64,000 nt of DNA from JBCCMA01 sp045107005 (lineage in GTDB: Bacteria > Pseudomonadota > Gammaproteobacteria > Steroidobacterales > JBCCMA01), in NCBI GenBank assembly GCA_045107005.1, contig JBGCFP010000096.1, forward strand, positions 1 through 64,000. Direction: 5' to 3'. Below, piece after piece: positions 17,143-25,133 of this stretch. The first letter of the stretch is position 1. Each line of letters opens with the position of its first letter. Position numbers and translations under genes: made by a program. The notes beneath the pieces are model-generated. The model was given only the letters and a program-made list of their open reading frames with translations. It did no database searches and was not told where the DNA came from.

Positions 17143-17829
17143 TCAGAGAATGGTTTTGACGAACGGCACGGTAAGCCGGCGCTGCGCCGCGAGTGACGCA
17201 ATATCGAGCGTATCCAGAATCGCGCACAGCGAGCGCATGTCGCGACGCTGATGGTTGAGCAGATAGCGACCGGTCACTGACGGCAGCTCGAACCCACGGC
17301 TGCGCGCTCGCAGCTTTAGAGCGGCCAGTCGCCCGTCGTCGTCAAGCGGCTCAACAGCCAGCGTCATCGCCGCGCGCAGGCGGGACGCCAGATCGGGCAG
17401 CAGAAACTCGTAAGCGGTGGGTGGTCGAGACGCGGCAAGCACCAGCGACCGTCCATGATCGATGAGTCGGTTGTACAGGTGAAACAGGGCCTCTTCCCGG
17501 GCCCGATCGCCGAGCAATCGATCGACGTCGTCCACGCAAACCTGCGCATAACGCTCGAGCCCGTCCAGCGCGGCGGCCGGCATTTCGAGCAAGATCACAC
17601 CCGTGAGATACACGCATTCACGGCCCCGCTGACAATTGGCCTGCAGCAAATGGCTTTTGCCAACGTGCGCCGGGCCGTGCAACCACAGCGAGGGCGCGGG
17701 AGGCTTCGCGCGCAGCGCCGTGACGATTTCTTCGTTGCCGGCCGGCCAAAAATTATCAAACGTCGCGTAGTCCGCGAGGGTTACCGGAAGCGCCAGTTGC
17801 CCGCCCGCGTGCGCGCTAGTCGGCGTCAT
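17143..17829 (-). CDS. hda: DnaA regulatory inactivator Hda
   Basis: A 228-residue DnaA-related AAA+ protein. Hda, with the beta clamp, stimulates DnaA-ATP hydrolysis and so prevents re-initiation of replication. Short N-terminus containing LALPV, in the place of the clamp-binding motif; Walker A-like GPAHVGKSHLL; Walker B VCVDDVD; sensor and box regions up to a short domain IV-less C-terminus (RRDMRSLCAILDTLD). The ATG at 17829 lies within the end of the perM-like gene (14-bp overlap). It is the last gene of the DUF2066-pgsA-perM-hda operon, an arrangement typical of gammaproteobacteria. Confidence 0.92.
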   Translation of the reverse strand: MTPTSAHAGGQLALPVTLADYATFDNFWPAGNEEIVTALRAKPPAPSLWLHGPAHVGKSHLLQANCQRGRECVYLTGVILLEMPAAALDGLERYAQVCVDDVDRLLGDRAREEALFHLYNRLIDHGRSLVLAASRPPTAYEFLLPDLASRLRAAMTLAVEPLDDDGRLAALKLRARSRGFELPSVTGRYLLNHQRRDMRSLCAILDTLDIASLAAQRRLTVPFVKTIL

Positions 17830-18895
17830 TGTCCTCACCGTCAGCCGCCACCAGTTCGTCGGGCTCCGGCTCGCCAAAGCGACCGTAAACATGGCGGACA
17901 ATGACCGAGACCACGGCCGCACCGGGCAGTGCGAGCAAAATACCGAAGAAACCAAACAGCTGACCACCGGCCATTACGGCGAAGATGACCAGCACCGGGT
18001 GCAATCCGATGCGATCGCCAACGAGCTTGGGCGTGAGCAGCGTGCCTTCAATCATTTGACCTACGACAAACACCGCCACAACCGCCGCCAGCGCGCCAAT
18101 GCTCTGCAGTTGAGCAAGGGCTGACAGACCGGCCAAAATAATCCCCACTACCAGGCCAAGGTACGGCACAAAGCTGACGAGGCCGGCCACCACGCCAATG
18201 GCAATCGCGTAGTCCAAACCGACGATCGACAGCCCGATAGAATAGATGGTCGCCAACCCAAGCATCACCAATATCTGGCCGCGCAAGAACCCGCCGAGAA
18301 CTTCGTCCGACTCGCGCGCAAGGGAAAACATGGCGTCACGTTCGCCGGGTGGAATGAGCTTGCCCATCCGGCGCACGATGTGGTCCCAATCGCGCAGCAA
18401 GTAGAAAGTCAGGATGGGGATCAGGAACGCTGTAACAATGCCGCCGATAAAGGCACCGCCTGAACGCGTGAGCGTGCCGAAAGCCGTGGACGCAAACGAC
18501 CCCAGACGTCCTGCGTACTCACTGACCAGCGGCCCGAGACCCATATCGAGCGTGCCGCCCTCGAGACCAAGATACGGCGTGACTTTGGGTAAAAGATTCT
18601 CTTCCACCCACTGCACGTAGGTGGGCAACTTGGTCGCAAACGCCATGCCTTGATCGCGCACCAGCGGTACGATGAGCAACACCAGCGCTGAAATCCCGAT
18701 CATCGTGAGAAAGAACACGATAATCACAGACACCGTGCGCGACAGCTTCAGTTTTTCCAGCCGATCAACCAGCGGATCGCCGACGTAGGCCAGCAGCGCC
18801 GACGCGACGAATGGCGTCAGGATGGGAGCCAGAAGATAGACCAGAAAAATCAGGCCACCTACAGCCAGCCAGCGATAGAGTCTCTCTTCGGTCAT
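17816..18895 (-). CDS. AI-2E family transporter (PerM-like)
   Basis: A 359-residue inner-membrane protein with about eight hydrophobic segments, an N-terminal FLVYLLAPILTPFVASALLAY and the family's PYLGLVVGIILAGL and GDRIGLHPVLVIFAVMAGGQLFGFFG stretches. It belongs to the AI-2E/PerM permease superfamily; substrate unknown. The C-terminus is acidic. The ATG at 18895 overlaps the upstream TGA by one base (TGATG). Co-directional with hda, as is common in gammaproteobacteria. Confidence 0.9.
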   Translation of the reverse strand: MTEERLYRWLAVGGLIFLVYLLAPILTPFVASALLAYVGDPLVDRLEKLKLSRTVSVIIVFFLTMIGISALVLLIVPLVRDQGMAFATKLPTYVQWVEENLLPKVTPYLGLEGGTLDMGLGPLVSEYAGRLGSFASTAFGTLTRSGGAFIGGIVTAFLIPILTFYLLRDWDHIVRRMGKLIPPGERDAMFSLARESDEVLGGFLRGQILVMLGLATIYSIGLSIVGLDYAIAIGVVAGLVSFVPYLGLVVGIILAGLSALAQLQSIGALAAVVAVFVVGQMIEGTLLTPKLVGDRIGLHPVLVIFAVMAGGQLFGFFGILLALPGAAVVSVIVRHVYGRFGEPEPDELVAADGEDNDAD

Positions 18896-19467
18896 CACAA
18901 CTCGGTTGCCTCTTTTTGTCTGCGTCGGTGAGCGAGAGCCTGACCTCCCCACTCGCGTATGTAATCCAGCCCGCTAACCAATGTTGATGCCACGAGCACC
19001 GCGCCGATCGTCATGACCACCTGCTCGCCGGGAAACCCCACCGCCGCGCGCGCCAACAGCAGCAGCACAAACAACAACATCGTTGCCGTATTGAATTTGC
19101 CGGCAAAACGGGCACCTGCCTCAAAAGGCCCAATCAGCGCCCGATACAGCAGTCCGCCAAGCATGATCACGACATCGCGTCCGATGACCATCGCGGCCAA
19201 CCAGCGAGGGATCAAGCCGACGACGATCAACGATACGAAGACGCCGATGGTCAGGACTTTGTCGGCAATGGGATCGAGCAGCGCCCCGAGACTGGAATGC
19301 CAGTCGAAGCGTCGCGCCAGATAGCCATCCAGAATGTCGGTAAACCCGGCAAAGCCAAACAGCAGCGTGGCCAAGACAAACTGGCGGGTCACGATGCACC
19401 ACAGTAAAGGGGCGACCAGCGCAATGCGCAGAATGCACAGCGCGTTGGGAATATCGCGACGGGTCAT
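18895..19467 (-). CDS. pgsA: CDP-alcohol phosphatidyltransferase (PgsA-like)
   Basis: A 190-residue membrane enzyme. The CDP-alcohol signature is complete: DGYLAR, then the glycine of SSLGALLDPIADK with two aspartates. The N-terminus MTRRDIPNALCILRIALVAPLL and the overall length resemble PgsA, which makes phosphatidylglycerol phosphate, but related enzymes exist and the substrate is not certain. The start overlaps the DUF2066 stop by 4 bp. Second gene of the operon ending in hda. Confidence 0.85.
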   Translation of the reverse strand: MTRRDIPNALCILRIALVAPLLWCIVTRQFVLATLLFGFAGFTDILDGYLARRFDWHSSLGALLDPIADKVLTIGVFVSLIVVGLIPRWLAAMVIGRDVVIMLGGLLYRALIGPFEAGARFAGKFNTATMLLFVLLLLARAAVGFPGEQVVMTIGAVLVASTLVSGLDYIREWGGQALAHRRRQKEATEL

Positions 19468-20480
19468 CGCGCGTACCGGAAACTCAGGCTGCCACTTTGC
19501 GGATCATCACTGACCAGCATGCGCCCAACATCGATCGCGCTGCGCAGACGACTGGTTTCGCCCAACAGATCCACCTCAAACACAAACGTGTCGTCCTGCA
19601 CGGCAATCAATTTGACGTTATCGGTCAACGACAAACGCACCAGATAGTCGAGCGTATCGCTGTAAGCGGCCACGTCGCGAATGCCGCTCACGGTCAGCGA
19701 CGTGGTCGTCGCAATCGAGCCGCTGGTCGCCAATCGCTGGACCAGGAAATCGGCCACCTGGTCGATACCCGCTTTTGCTCCTCCGCGATAACGCTGCGCA
19801 TCGCCACCGGTTTGCAAATCCCAGTTGCCGTACAAGGCCTGGCCGGCGCGGCCGCGCAAGCGCCCGACCAGGACGACGCCTGGACGGTAACGCGCCGACG
19901 CTGCCTCGACGTTGTCGCCGTAGCCACCCCAGACATCAGCCAGCGACGCCGCTGACAAATCAGCTGAGTCCAGCAGCGGCCAGATCAACGCCACGCCGCG
20001 CGCCGTGGCAGCGGCTTCTACCGCCTCTTTAACCGGGTCTTCATCATTGGCCCCGAGCAGCGCACGGGCACCGTCACCGCGGTCAATGGCAAGCCAGACC
20101 AGAATCGAAGGACGATCGCGGTTCCAAACGGCCAACCCCGCGTCGCCTACAGCCCGCTCCAGAACCGGGCCGTCGAAGGCGACCCACAGCGCATCGCTGC
20201 CACGGTAGGTAAATTGCTGAACGAAGCGGTCGGCCTGGTCGATGATTGGTCCAGCCGCCGAATCCCGCGCGATATCACGCTGGCCGGTGACGCGCACGAG
20301 CACTCGGGACAGGGCGAGTGCGTAAGCAGACTGCAGCGCTTCCTCGTCGTCGCGATCTTCCAGTGGGACTTCGATCGCGTAGAGATCCGGCACATTGGCC
20401 GCCTGCACTGGCAGGACGCACAGGGCAGCGAGAAGCAAGCAATAAAGTAGTACAAGACGTATCGGGCGCACTGGCGTCAC
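19464..20480 (-). CDS. DUF2066 exported protein
   Basis: A 338-residue exported protein. A GTG at 20480 begins a basic N-terminus and hydrophobic signal segment ending VQAAN (cleavage near residue 24), followed by LYAIEVPLEDRDDEEALQSAYA, the usual opening of DUF2066. Function is unknown; the family is found beside hda and purM in gammaproteobacteria. A longer in-frame reading continues upstream antisense to purM and was rejected. First gene of the hda operon, divergent from purM. Confidence 0.85.
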   Translation of the reverse strand: MTPVRPIRLVLLYCLLLAALCVLPVQAANVPDLYAIEVPLEDRDDEEALQSAYALALSRVLVRVTGQRDIARDSAAGPIIDQADRFVQQFTYRGSDALWVAFDGPVLERAVGDAGLAVWNRDRPSILVWLAIDRGDGARALLGANDEDPVKEAVEAAATARGVALIWPLLDSADLSAASLADVWGGYGDNVEAASARYRPGVVLVGRLRGRAGQALYGNWDLQTGGDAQRYRGGAKAGIDQVADFLVQRLATSGSIATTTSLTVSGIRDVAAYSDTLDYLVRLSLTDNVKLIAVQDDTFVFEVDLLGETSRLRSAIDVGRMLVSDDPQSGSLSFRYAR

Positions 20481-20557
20481 AACGGTATTCTCAAAGCGAA
20501 AGCGCTCGAAGTGTAAATCGAAATCACGCTGACGTCGCCTGCCGGCGCAACCGTCGC

Positions 20558-20586
20558 CCGACAGAGCCCCCCAAAACAGGTACAAT
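20558..20586 (+). promoter_or_regulatory. Putative sigma-70 promoter of purM
   Basis: CCGACA (20558-20563), a 17-bp spacer and TACAAT (20581-20586) lie 38 bases before the purM ATG. A 6-bp-stem hairpin (GCGGGC 20588-20593, GCCCGC 20600-20605) follows in the predicted leader. No PurR-type operator was recognised with confidence. Confidence 0.5.
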
Positions 20587-20624
20587 CGCGGGCTACATCG
20601 CCCGCCATCAGAGACAGACTCCGC

Positions 20625-21674
20625 ATGCCCAACAAGCCCTCGGTCACCTACAAAGACGCCGGCGTGGACATTGACGCGGGCAACGCGCTGGTCGAGCGCA
20701 TCAAGCCGCGCGTCGCCAAGACATTCGGACCCGGCGTTCTGACCGGGTTGGGGGGATTTGGCGCCCTGTTCGAGCTCGACACCTCCCGCTACGACCGCCC
20801 GGTGCTGGTTGCAGCGACAGACGGCGTCGGCACCAAACTGAACCTGGCTTTGGCCACTGGCATCCACGACACCATTGGCGTCGATCTGGTGGCAATGTGC
20901 GCCAATGATTTGGTCGTTGCGGGTGCAACGCCGTTGTTTTTTCTCGACTACTACGCCAGCGGTCACCTGGACGTCGACACCGCGGCGGCGGTCATTGACG
21001 GTATTGCACTGGGATGCGAACAAGCCGGAGCATCGTTGATTGGTGGCGAGACGGCTGAACTCCCCGGCATGTACCAAGGCGACGATTACGATCTGGCCGG
21101 TTTTTGCGTCGGCGTGGTCGACAAGGAAAAAATCATCAGTGGCGAGCGTGTGGCTGATGGAGACGCGTTGATCGGCCTGGCCTCCTCCGGGCCCCATTCC
21201 AACGGCTACTCACTGATTCGCAAGCTGCTTGAGGCCACCGATGAACCGCTGGACGGCGAGCGTGCACGGCGATTGCTGACGCCAACGCGGATTTACGTCA
21301 AGGCCCTGCTGGCGCTGGTCGACGAGATGACGGTTAACGCCATGGCGCACATTACCGGCGGCGGTCTGCTCGAGAACATTCCGCGCTCGGTGCCAGAAGG
21401 CCTGTGTGCCCATGTCGATCTGGACAGTTTTGCGCGCCCCGCCGATTTTGATTGGCTGCAGCGCTCCGGAAGCATGAGCGAAACCGAGCTGCTGCGAACG
21501 TTTAACTGCGGGTTGGGTATGGTTGTCATGGTGCCGGCAGCGAGCGCGCAGCGCGCCGTCGAGATCTTGAACGCGGCAGGCGAGAGCGCGTCGATCATAG
21601 GCGACGTCCGCGTCGCATCGAAAACCGGCGAGCGCGTGAGCTGCGAGCGCAGCGGTCTCGCGGTGCATGAGTAA
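20625..21674 (+). CDS. purM: Phosphoribosylformylglycinamidine cyclo-ligase (AIR synthetase)
   Basis: A 349-residue enzyme of de novo purine synthesis that closes the imidazole ring of AIR with ATP. Family landmarks: YKDAGVDIDAGN at the N-terminus, FGALFELD, ATDGVGTKLNLA, VDLVAMCANDLVVAGA, LIGGETAELPGMY and ITGGGLLENIPR. Length is standard (E. coli 345). The stop overlaps purN by 8 bp, the usual purMN operon. Confidence 0.97.
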   Translation: MPNKPSVTYKDAGVDIDAGNALVERIKPRVAKTFGPGVLTGLGGFGALFELDTSRYDRPVLVAATDGVGTKLNLALATGIHDTIGVDLVAMCANDLVVAGATPLFFLDYYASGHLDVDTAAAVIDGIALGCEQAGASLIGGETAELPGMYQGDDYDLAGFCVGVVDKEKIISGERVADGDALIGLASSGPHSNGYSLIRKLLEATDEPLDGERARRLLTPTRIYVKALLALVDEMTVNAMAHITGGGLLENIPRSVPEGLCAHVDLDSFARPADFDWLQRSGSMSETELLRTFNCGLGMVVMVPAASAQRAVEILNAAGESASIIGDVRVASKTGERVSCERSGLAVHE

Positions 21675-22329
21675 CCGGGCATCTGTCGTCGTGATGCTGT
21701 CGGGCAACGGCAGCAACCTCCAGGCCTTGGCGCAATACGCGCAAGTCACCAAGGCATTTGATGTCGCAGGCGTTGTCAGCGATCGCGCGGATGCGTACGG
21801 CCTGCAACGCGCCAAGCAGATGGGATTGCCCACGGCCTGCTGCCCCAAGTTGCAATTACAATCCAGTGAATCCCATGAAGCCGCCATACTGGAAGCGCTG
21901 AAACCCTGGTCGCCAACCTTGGTGGTGCTGGCCGGCTACATGCGCATTCTCGGCCCGGAATTAGTGCGCGCTTTGCACGGCCAGCTAGTGAACGTTCATC
22001 CGTCTCTGTTGCCTAAATACCGTGGTCTCAATACCTATCGTCGTGCGTTGGCAGCCGGCGACACAGAGCACGGAGCGAGCATCCACTACGTAACCGAAGA
22101 ACTCGATGGTGGGCCGGTGATTGCACAAGGGCGCGTGCTGATCACCGACAGTGACACCGAACAAACCCTATGCGCCAAGGTGCAGGCGATGGAACATCAG
22201 CTTTATCCATTGGCGGTCCACGCGCTGGCGCTGGGTGTCGTGACGCTGCACGGTGAACGCGTCCACTGGCGCGGCGCAACGCTCTCAAAACCGCTGAATT
22301 TTTCCGCTCTTAAGGAAGGAATCGAATGA
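21667..22329 (+). CDS. purN: Phosphoribosylglycinamide formyltransferase
   Basis: A 220-residue formyltransferase that moves a formyl group from 10-formyl-THF to GAR. SGNGSNLQAL at the N-terminus binds the substrate phosphate. The catalytic segment VLAGYMRILGPELV and NVHPSLLPKYRG contains the conserved Asn and His, and the loop Asp is in EELDGGPVIAQ. The start overlaps purM by 8 bp, and the stop overlaps the DUF3108 gene (ATGA). Confidence 0.96.
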   Translation: MSNRASVVVMLSGNGSNLQALAQYAQVTKAFDVAGVVSDRADAYGLQRAKQMGLPTACCPKLQLQSSESHEAAILEALKPWSPTLVVLAGYMRILGPELVRALHGQLVNVHPSLLPKYRGLNTYRRALAAGDTEHGASIHYVTEELDGGPVIAQGRVLITDSDTEQTLCAKVQAMEHQLYPLAVHALALGVVTLHGERVHWRGATLSKPLNFSALKEGIE

Positions 22330-23054
22330 CAATGCCGCGAACCGTGTGCGCAGCGATCATCAGCGCCGCACTGAGCCTCGCGCCGAGCGCGGCCAATGCG
22401 CAAACCGTAGAGCCTTTTGTCGTCACCTACGACGTCAATTATTCGGGCACGAAGGTCGCCGAGACCACGTTATCACTGTCGATCAATAACGATACGGGGC
22501 TGCATGAGTTGAGTTCCGTCACAGAGCCGCGTGGATTGGCGGCGCTGATTCGCTATGGCGACGTGGTTGAGGTTTCGCACTTCAACGAAAAGGGGGCGCG
22601 TTACGCACCGGTGGACTACCGCTTCAATGACGGAACGCGCAAAGGCAAACGCAACAGTTCGATTTTTTTCGACTGGGCCGAGAACAGCGCCCAGAGCACG
22701 TATAAAAGCGTGGAGGCCAGCCACACACTGATCGGCAATGAGACCGACCGTCTGCTGCTGCAGCTGCAGATCATGTCCGACATGTCGCGTGACGCGCTGG
22801 CCGACGCGTATCGCGTGATCGATCGCAATGAAATCAAGCAATACGACTTCGAGATTCTTGGCGACGACGTCCTGTCCACTCAGGCGGGCCAATTCGATAC
22901 GGTCAAGCTGCGGCGTCAGCGCCCGGGCTCGAGTCGCGCAACGCTGATTTGGGCGGCCCGCGAGCACCACTTCGTACCGGTAAAAATGATTCAGACTGTG
23001 AACGAAAAACCCAACGTCGTGCTGAGTATCACCGCGCTCAATGAGGCCGAATAG
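22326..23054 (+). CDS. DUF3108 exported protein
   Basis: A 242-residue exported protein with a signal peptide of about 25 residues (ending AANAQ) and a beta-rich domain starting PFVVTYDVNYSGTKVAETTLSL, the DUF3108 pattern. Members are periplasmic and of unknown function and often follow purN in gammaproteobacteria. The 4-bp overlap with purN supports one transcript. It is convergent with dcd, nine bases away. Confidence 0.84.
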   Translation: MTMPRTVCAAIISAALSLAPSAANAQTVEPFVVTYDVNYSGTKVAETTLSLSINNDTGLHELSSVTEPRGLAALIRYGDVVEVSHFNEKGARYAPVDYRFNDGTRKGKRNSSIFFDWAENSAQSTYKSVEASHTLIGNETDRLLLQLQIMSDMSRDALADAYRVIDRNEIKQYDFEILGDDVLSTQAGQFDTVKLRRQRPGSSRATLIWAAREHHFVPVKMIQTVNEKPNVVLSITALNEAE

Positions 23055-23063
23055 ACCGACGCC

Positions 23064-23630
23064 TCAGGTTTTGGGCAGCGTCACACCCGTTTGGCCTTGA
23101 TACTTGCCGCGGCGGTCGGCGTAGGACGTCTCGCACACTTCGTCGGACTCAAAGAACAGCATTTGCGCTACACCTTCATGCGCATAAATCTTTGCTGGCA
23201 ACGGCGTGGTGTTGGAAAACTCCAGCGTCACGTGCCCTTCCCATTCCGGCTCCAGCGGCGTCACGTTGACGATAATGCCGCAGCGGGCGTAGGTCGATTT
23301 GCCCAGGCACACGGTCAACACGCTGCGCGGGATGCGGAAATACTCGACGGTACGCGCCAGCGCAAAGGAGTTCGGTGGAATGATGCACACGTCGCCGCTC
23401 ATGTTGACGAAACTGCTTTCGTCAAACGCCTTGGGATCGACGACCGCCGAATTGATGTTGGTGAAAATCTTGAATTCCGGCGCGCAACGGACGTCGTAAC
23501 CGTAACTCGACGTCCCGTAGGAAATGGCGCGGCTGTCGGAGCCTTCGCGCACTTGTCCCGGTTCGAATGGCGAAATCATGTCGTGTTCCGCCGCCATACG
23601 ACGGATCCAGCGATCGGATTTGATACTCAT
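23064..23630 (-). CDS. dcd: dCTP deaminase
   Basis: A 188-residue homotrimeric enzyme that deaminates dCTP to dUTP for dTMP synthesis. Begins MSIKSDRWI with FEPGQV, SYGTSSYGYDVR, the nucleotide-binding LGKSTYARCGI, and the catalytic glutamate in VTLEFSNTTPLPAKIYA, then the C-terminal lid GKYQGQTGVTLPKT. Length typical of proteobacteria. It lies 22 bp downstream of apbC on the same strand. Confidence 0.96.
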   Translation of the reverse strand: MSIKSDRWIRRMAAEHDMISPFEPGQVREGSDSRAISYGTSSYGYDVRCAPEFKIFTNINSAVVDPKAFDESSFVNMSGDVCIIPPNSFALARTVEYFRIPRSVLTVCLGKSTYARCGIIVNVTPLEPEWEGHVTLEFSNTTPLPAKIYAHEGVAQMLFFESDEVCETSYADRRGKYQGQTGVTLPKT

Positions 23631-23652
23631 AGATGAATCCTGCGTTAGGAGA

Positions 23653-24687
23653 TTAGTCTTCGACCACGATGTTGGGAAAGGCGCGGCTGTAGTCTTTGCT
23701 TTTCGCTGCCAATCGGGCGCCCGCGCCGCGAGCCAGCGCAAAATAGCGTTGGGCCAGTTCCGCGTCCGGATCGTGTGCCACGGTGGGCACACCCACGTCT
23801 GCTTGCTCGCGAATCCGCAGATCCAGCGGCAACGACGCCAGCAGCGGCACATCAAACTGCTCCGCCATCATCGCGCCACCACCACTGCCAAAAATGGCTT
23901 CTTCATGGCCGCATTTCGAGCACACGTGCGTGCTCATGTTCTCGACCACACCAAGCACCGGCACTTGGACTTTCTCGAACATCTTGACGCCGCGACGCGC
24001 GTCCATCAACGCGATGTCCTGCGGCGTGGTCACGATCACAGCGCCGGTGAGCGGCACCTGTTGCGACAGCGTCAATTGAATGTCGCCGGTGCCCGGCGGC
24101 AGATCGACCACCAGATAATCGAGCTCACCCCACAGCGTGTCGTCGAGCAGTTGGCGCAACGCCTGAGTCACCATGGGCCCGCGCCAAACCATGGGTTGTT
24201 CGGGATCGACCAGAAATCCAACCGACATGCACGCAATGTCGTGCGCCATCAGCGGTTCGATGTGTTTCCCATCCTTGCTGACCGGCCGCTGATCGGTCAG
24301 GCCCATCAGCAGCGGTAGACTCGGTCCATAAATGTCGGCGTCGAGCAGTCCAACGCGTGCGCCCTCGGCGCGCAGCGCCAACGCCAGGTTGGCCGCCGTC
24401 GTCGACTTGCCCACACCGCCTTTGGCCGAAGCGACAGCGATGATGTTGGCAATACCGGCAATCGGCTTCAACCCGCGGCGCACCGATTGCGTCGGGACGG
24501 CCCAGCCGATCTGTGCCTCGTGGCCTGAATGCGCCTTCAGCGCCGACGCCAGTTCCGGGGCAAAACGCGCCGCCGCAAAGCGCAATTCGACCGTGACCGG
24601 ACCGCCATCGCCAGCGCTGACCGAGGCGCACTGGCCCAGCGGCTCGTGGAGCTGCGGGTGAACAAAGTCAATAATCGTTGCGGACAT
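23653..24687 (-). CDS. apbC: Fe-S cluster carrier ATPase ApbC/Mrp
   Basis: A 344-residue P-loop NTPase of the Mrp/NBP35 family that binds and transfers Fe-S clusters. An N-terminal MIP18-like domain (about 1-75) precedes the deviant Walker A KGGVGKST (89-96). The LLDADIYGPSLP and VVDLPPGTGD segments follow, and a C-x2-C pair (CSKCG) is the cluster-binding site. The ATG at 24687 gives the standard N-terminus. In many gammaproteobacteria it neighbours dcd and metG, as it nearly does here. Confidence 0.94.
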   Translation of the reverse strand: MSATIIDFVHPQLHEPLGQCASVSAGDGGPVTVELRFAAARFAPELASALKAHSGHEAQIGWAVPTQSVRRGLKPIAGIANIIAVASAKGGVGKSTTAANLALALRAEGARVGLLDADIYGPSLPLLMGLTDQRPVSKDGKHIEPLMAHDIACMSVGFLVDPEQPMVWRGPMVTQALRQLLDDTLWGELDYLVVDLPPGTGDIQLTLSQQVPLTGAVIVTTPQDIALMDARRGVKMFEKVQVPVLGVVENMSTHVCSKCGHEEAIFGSGGGAMMAEQFDVPLLASLPLDLRIREQADVGVPTVAHDPDAELAQRYFALARGAGARLAAKSKDYSRAFPNIVVED

Positions 24688-25133
24688 GATGGCGGTGGCC
24701 GATATTGGTCGTTGGGAGGTGGATTGCAGCCAGCCATGGTACCGGAATGAGCCACGCGAACAACTGCCGTAAAAGCTGATATGCATCCGGGGCTTAGGCC
24801 GATGGACAGAAGGCGGCGGCAAGTTGAAACAGCTCGGCAGGGGCCGGAATCGGGCCCGTGGCGCTATTGCCTCACAAGGTACGACAAACCGTTGAATTTG
24901 AGTGTAAAATAAAAGCCTGCTCGATGGATGCGTTTCCGGTTTCCAAAGGATTAGAACCTTTGTGCGCGGCACACCTCGCGATGGCGCGAGCTGCTTGGCG
25001 TGTTGCGGACCAATGGCAAGGCGCAAAACGCGCCACACTCGTCACTCGCGCAGACCAGAGCTTGGAAATTAGGGCGTCCGGGCGTAGTGCGCACGATGCG
25101 CAGACCATTAGGATCAGTGATAAAGCGGGCTGA
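24688..25133. other. Leader and intergenic region with several hairpins
   Basis: 446 bp between divergent apbC and the kinase gene. A candidate promoter (GACA-containing ACGACA 24881-24886, 18-bp spacer, TAAAAT 24905-24910) would give a leader of about 215 nt. Within the leader lie four perfect short hairpins: 24944-24962 (CAAAGG/CCTTTG), 24961-24973 (TGTGC/GCACA), 24975-24990 (CTCGCG/CGCGAG) and 25020-25034 (GGCGC/GCGCC). No tRNA or known riboswitch was recognised. Confidence 0.5.
24924..25133 (+). other. Possible 69-codon leader reading frame
   Basis: An ATG at 24924 opens 69 codons that end in TGA at 25131-25133, directly against the ATG of the kinase gene (TGAATG). The kinase ATG has only a poor ribosome binding site, so translational coupling is possible. 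The predicted peptide is not recognised and the start lacks a Shine-Dalgarno sequence. It may be chance; the frame also spans the hairpins of the leader. Confidence 0.25.

Noticed and set aside
20481..21197. N-terminal extension of the DUF2066 protein to 577 residues
   Set aside because: The extra part is antisense to purM; the signal peptide begins at the GTG at 20480.
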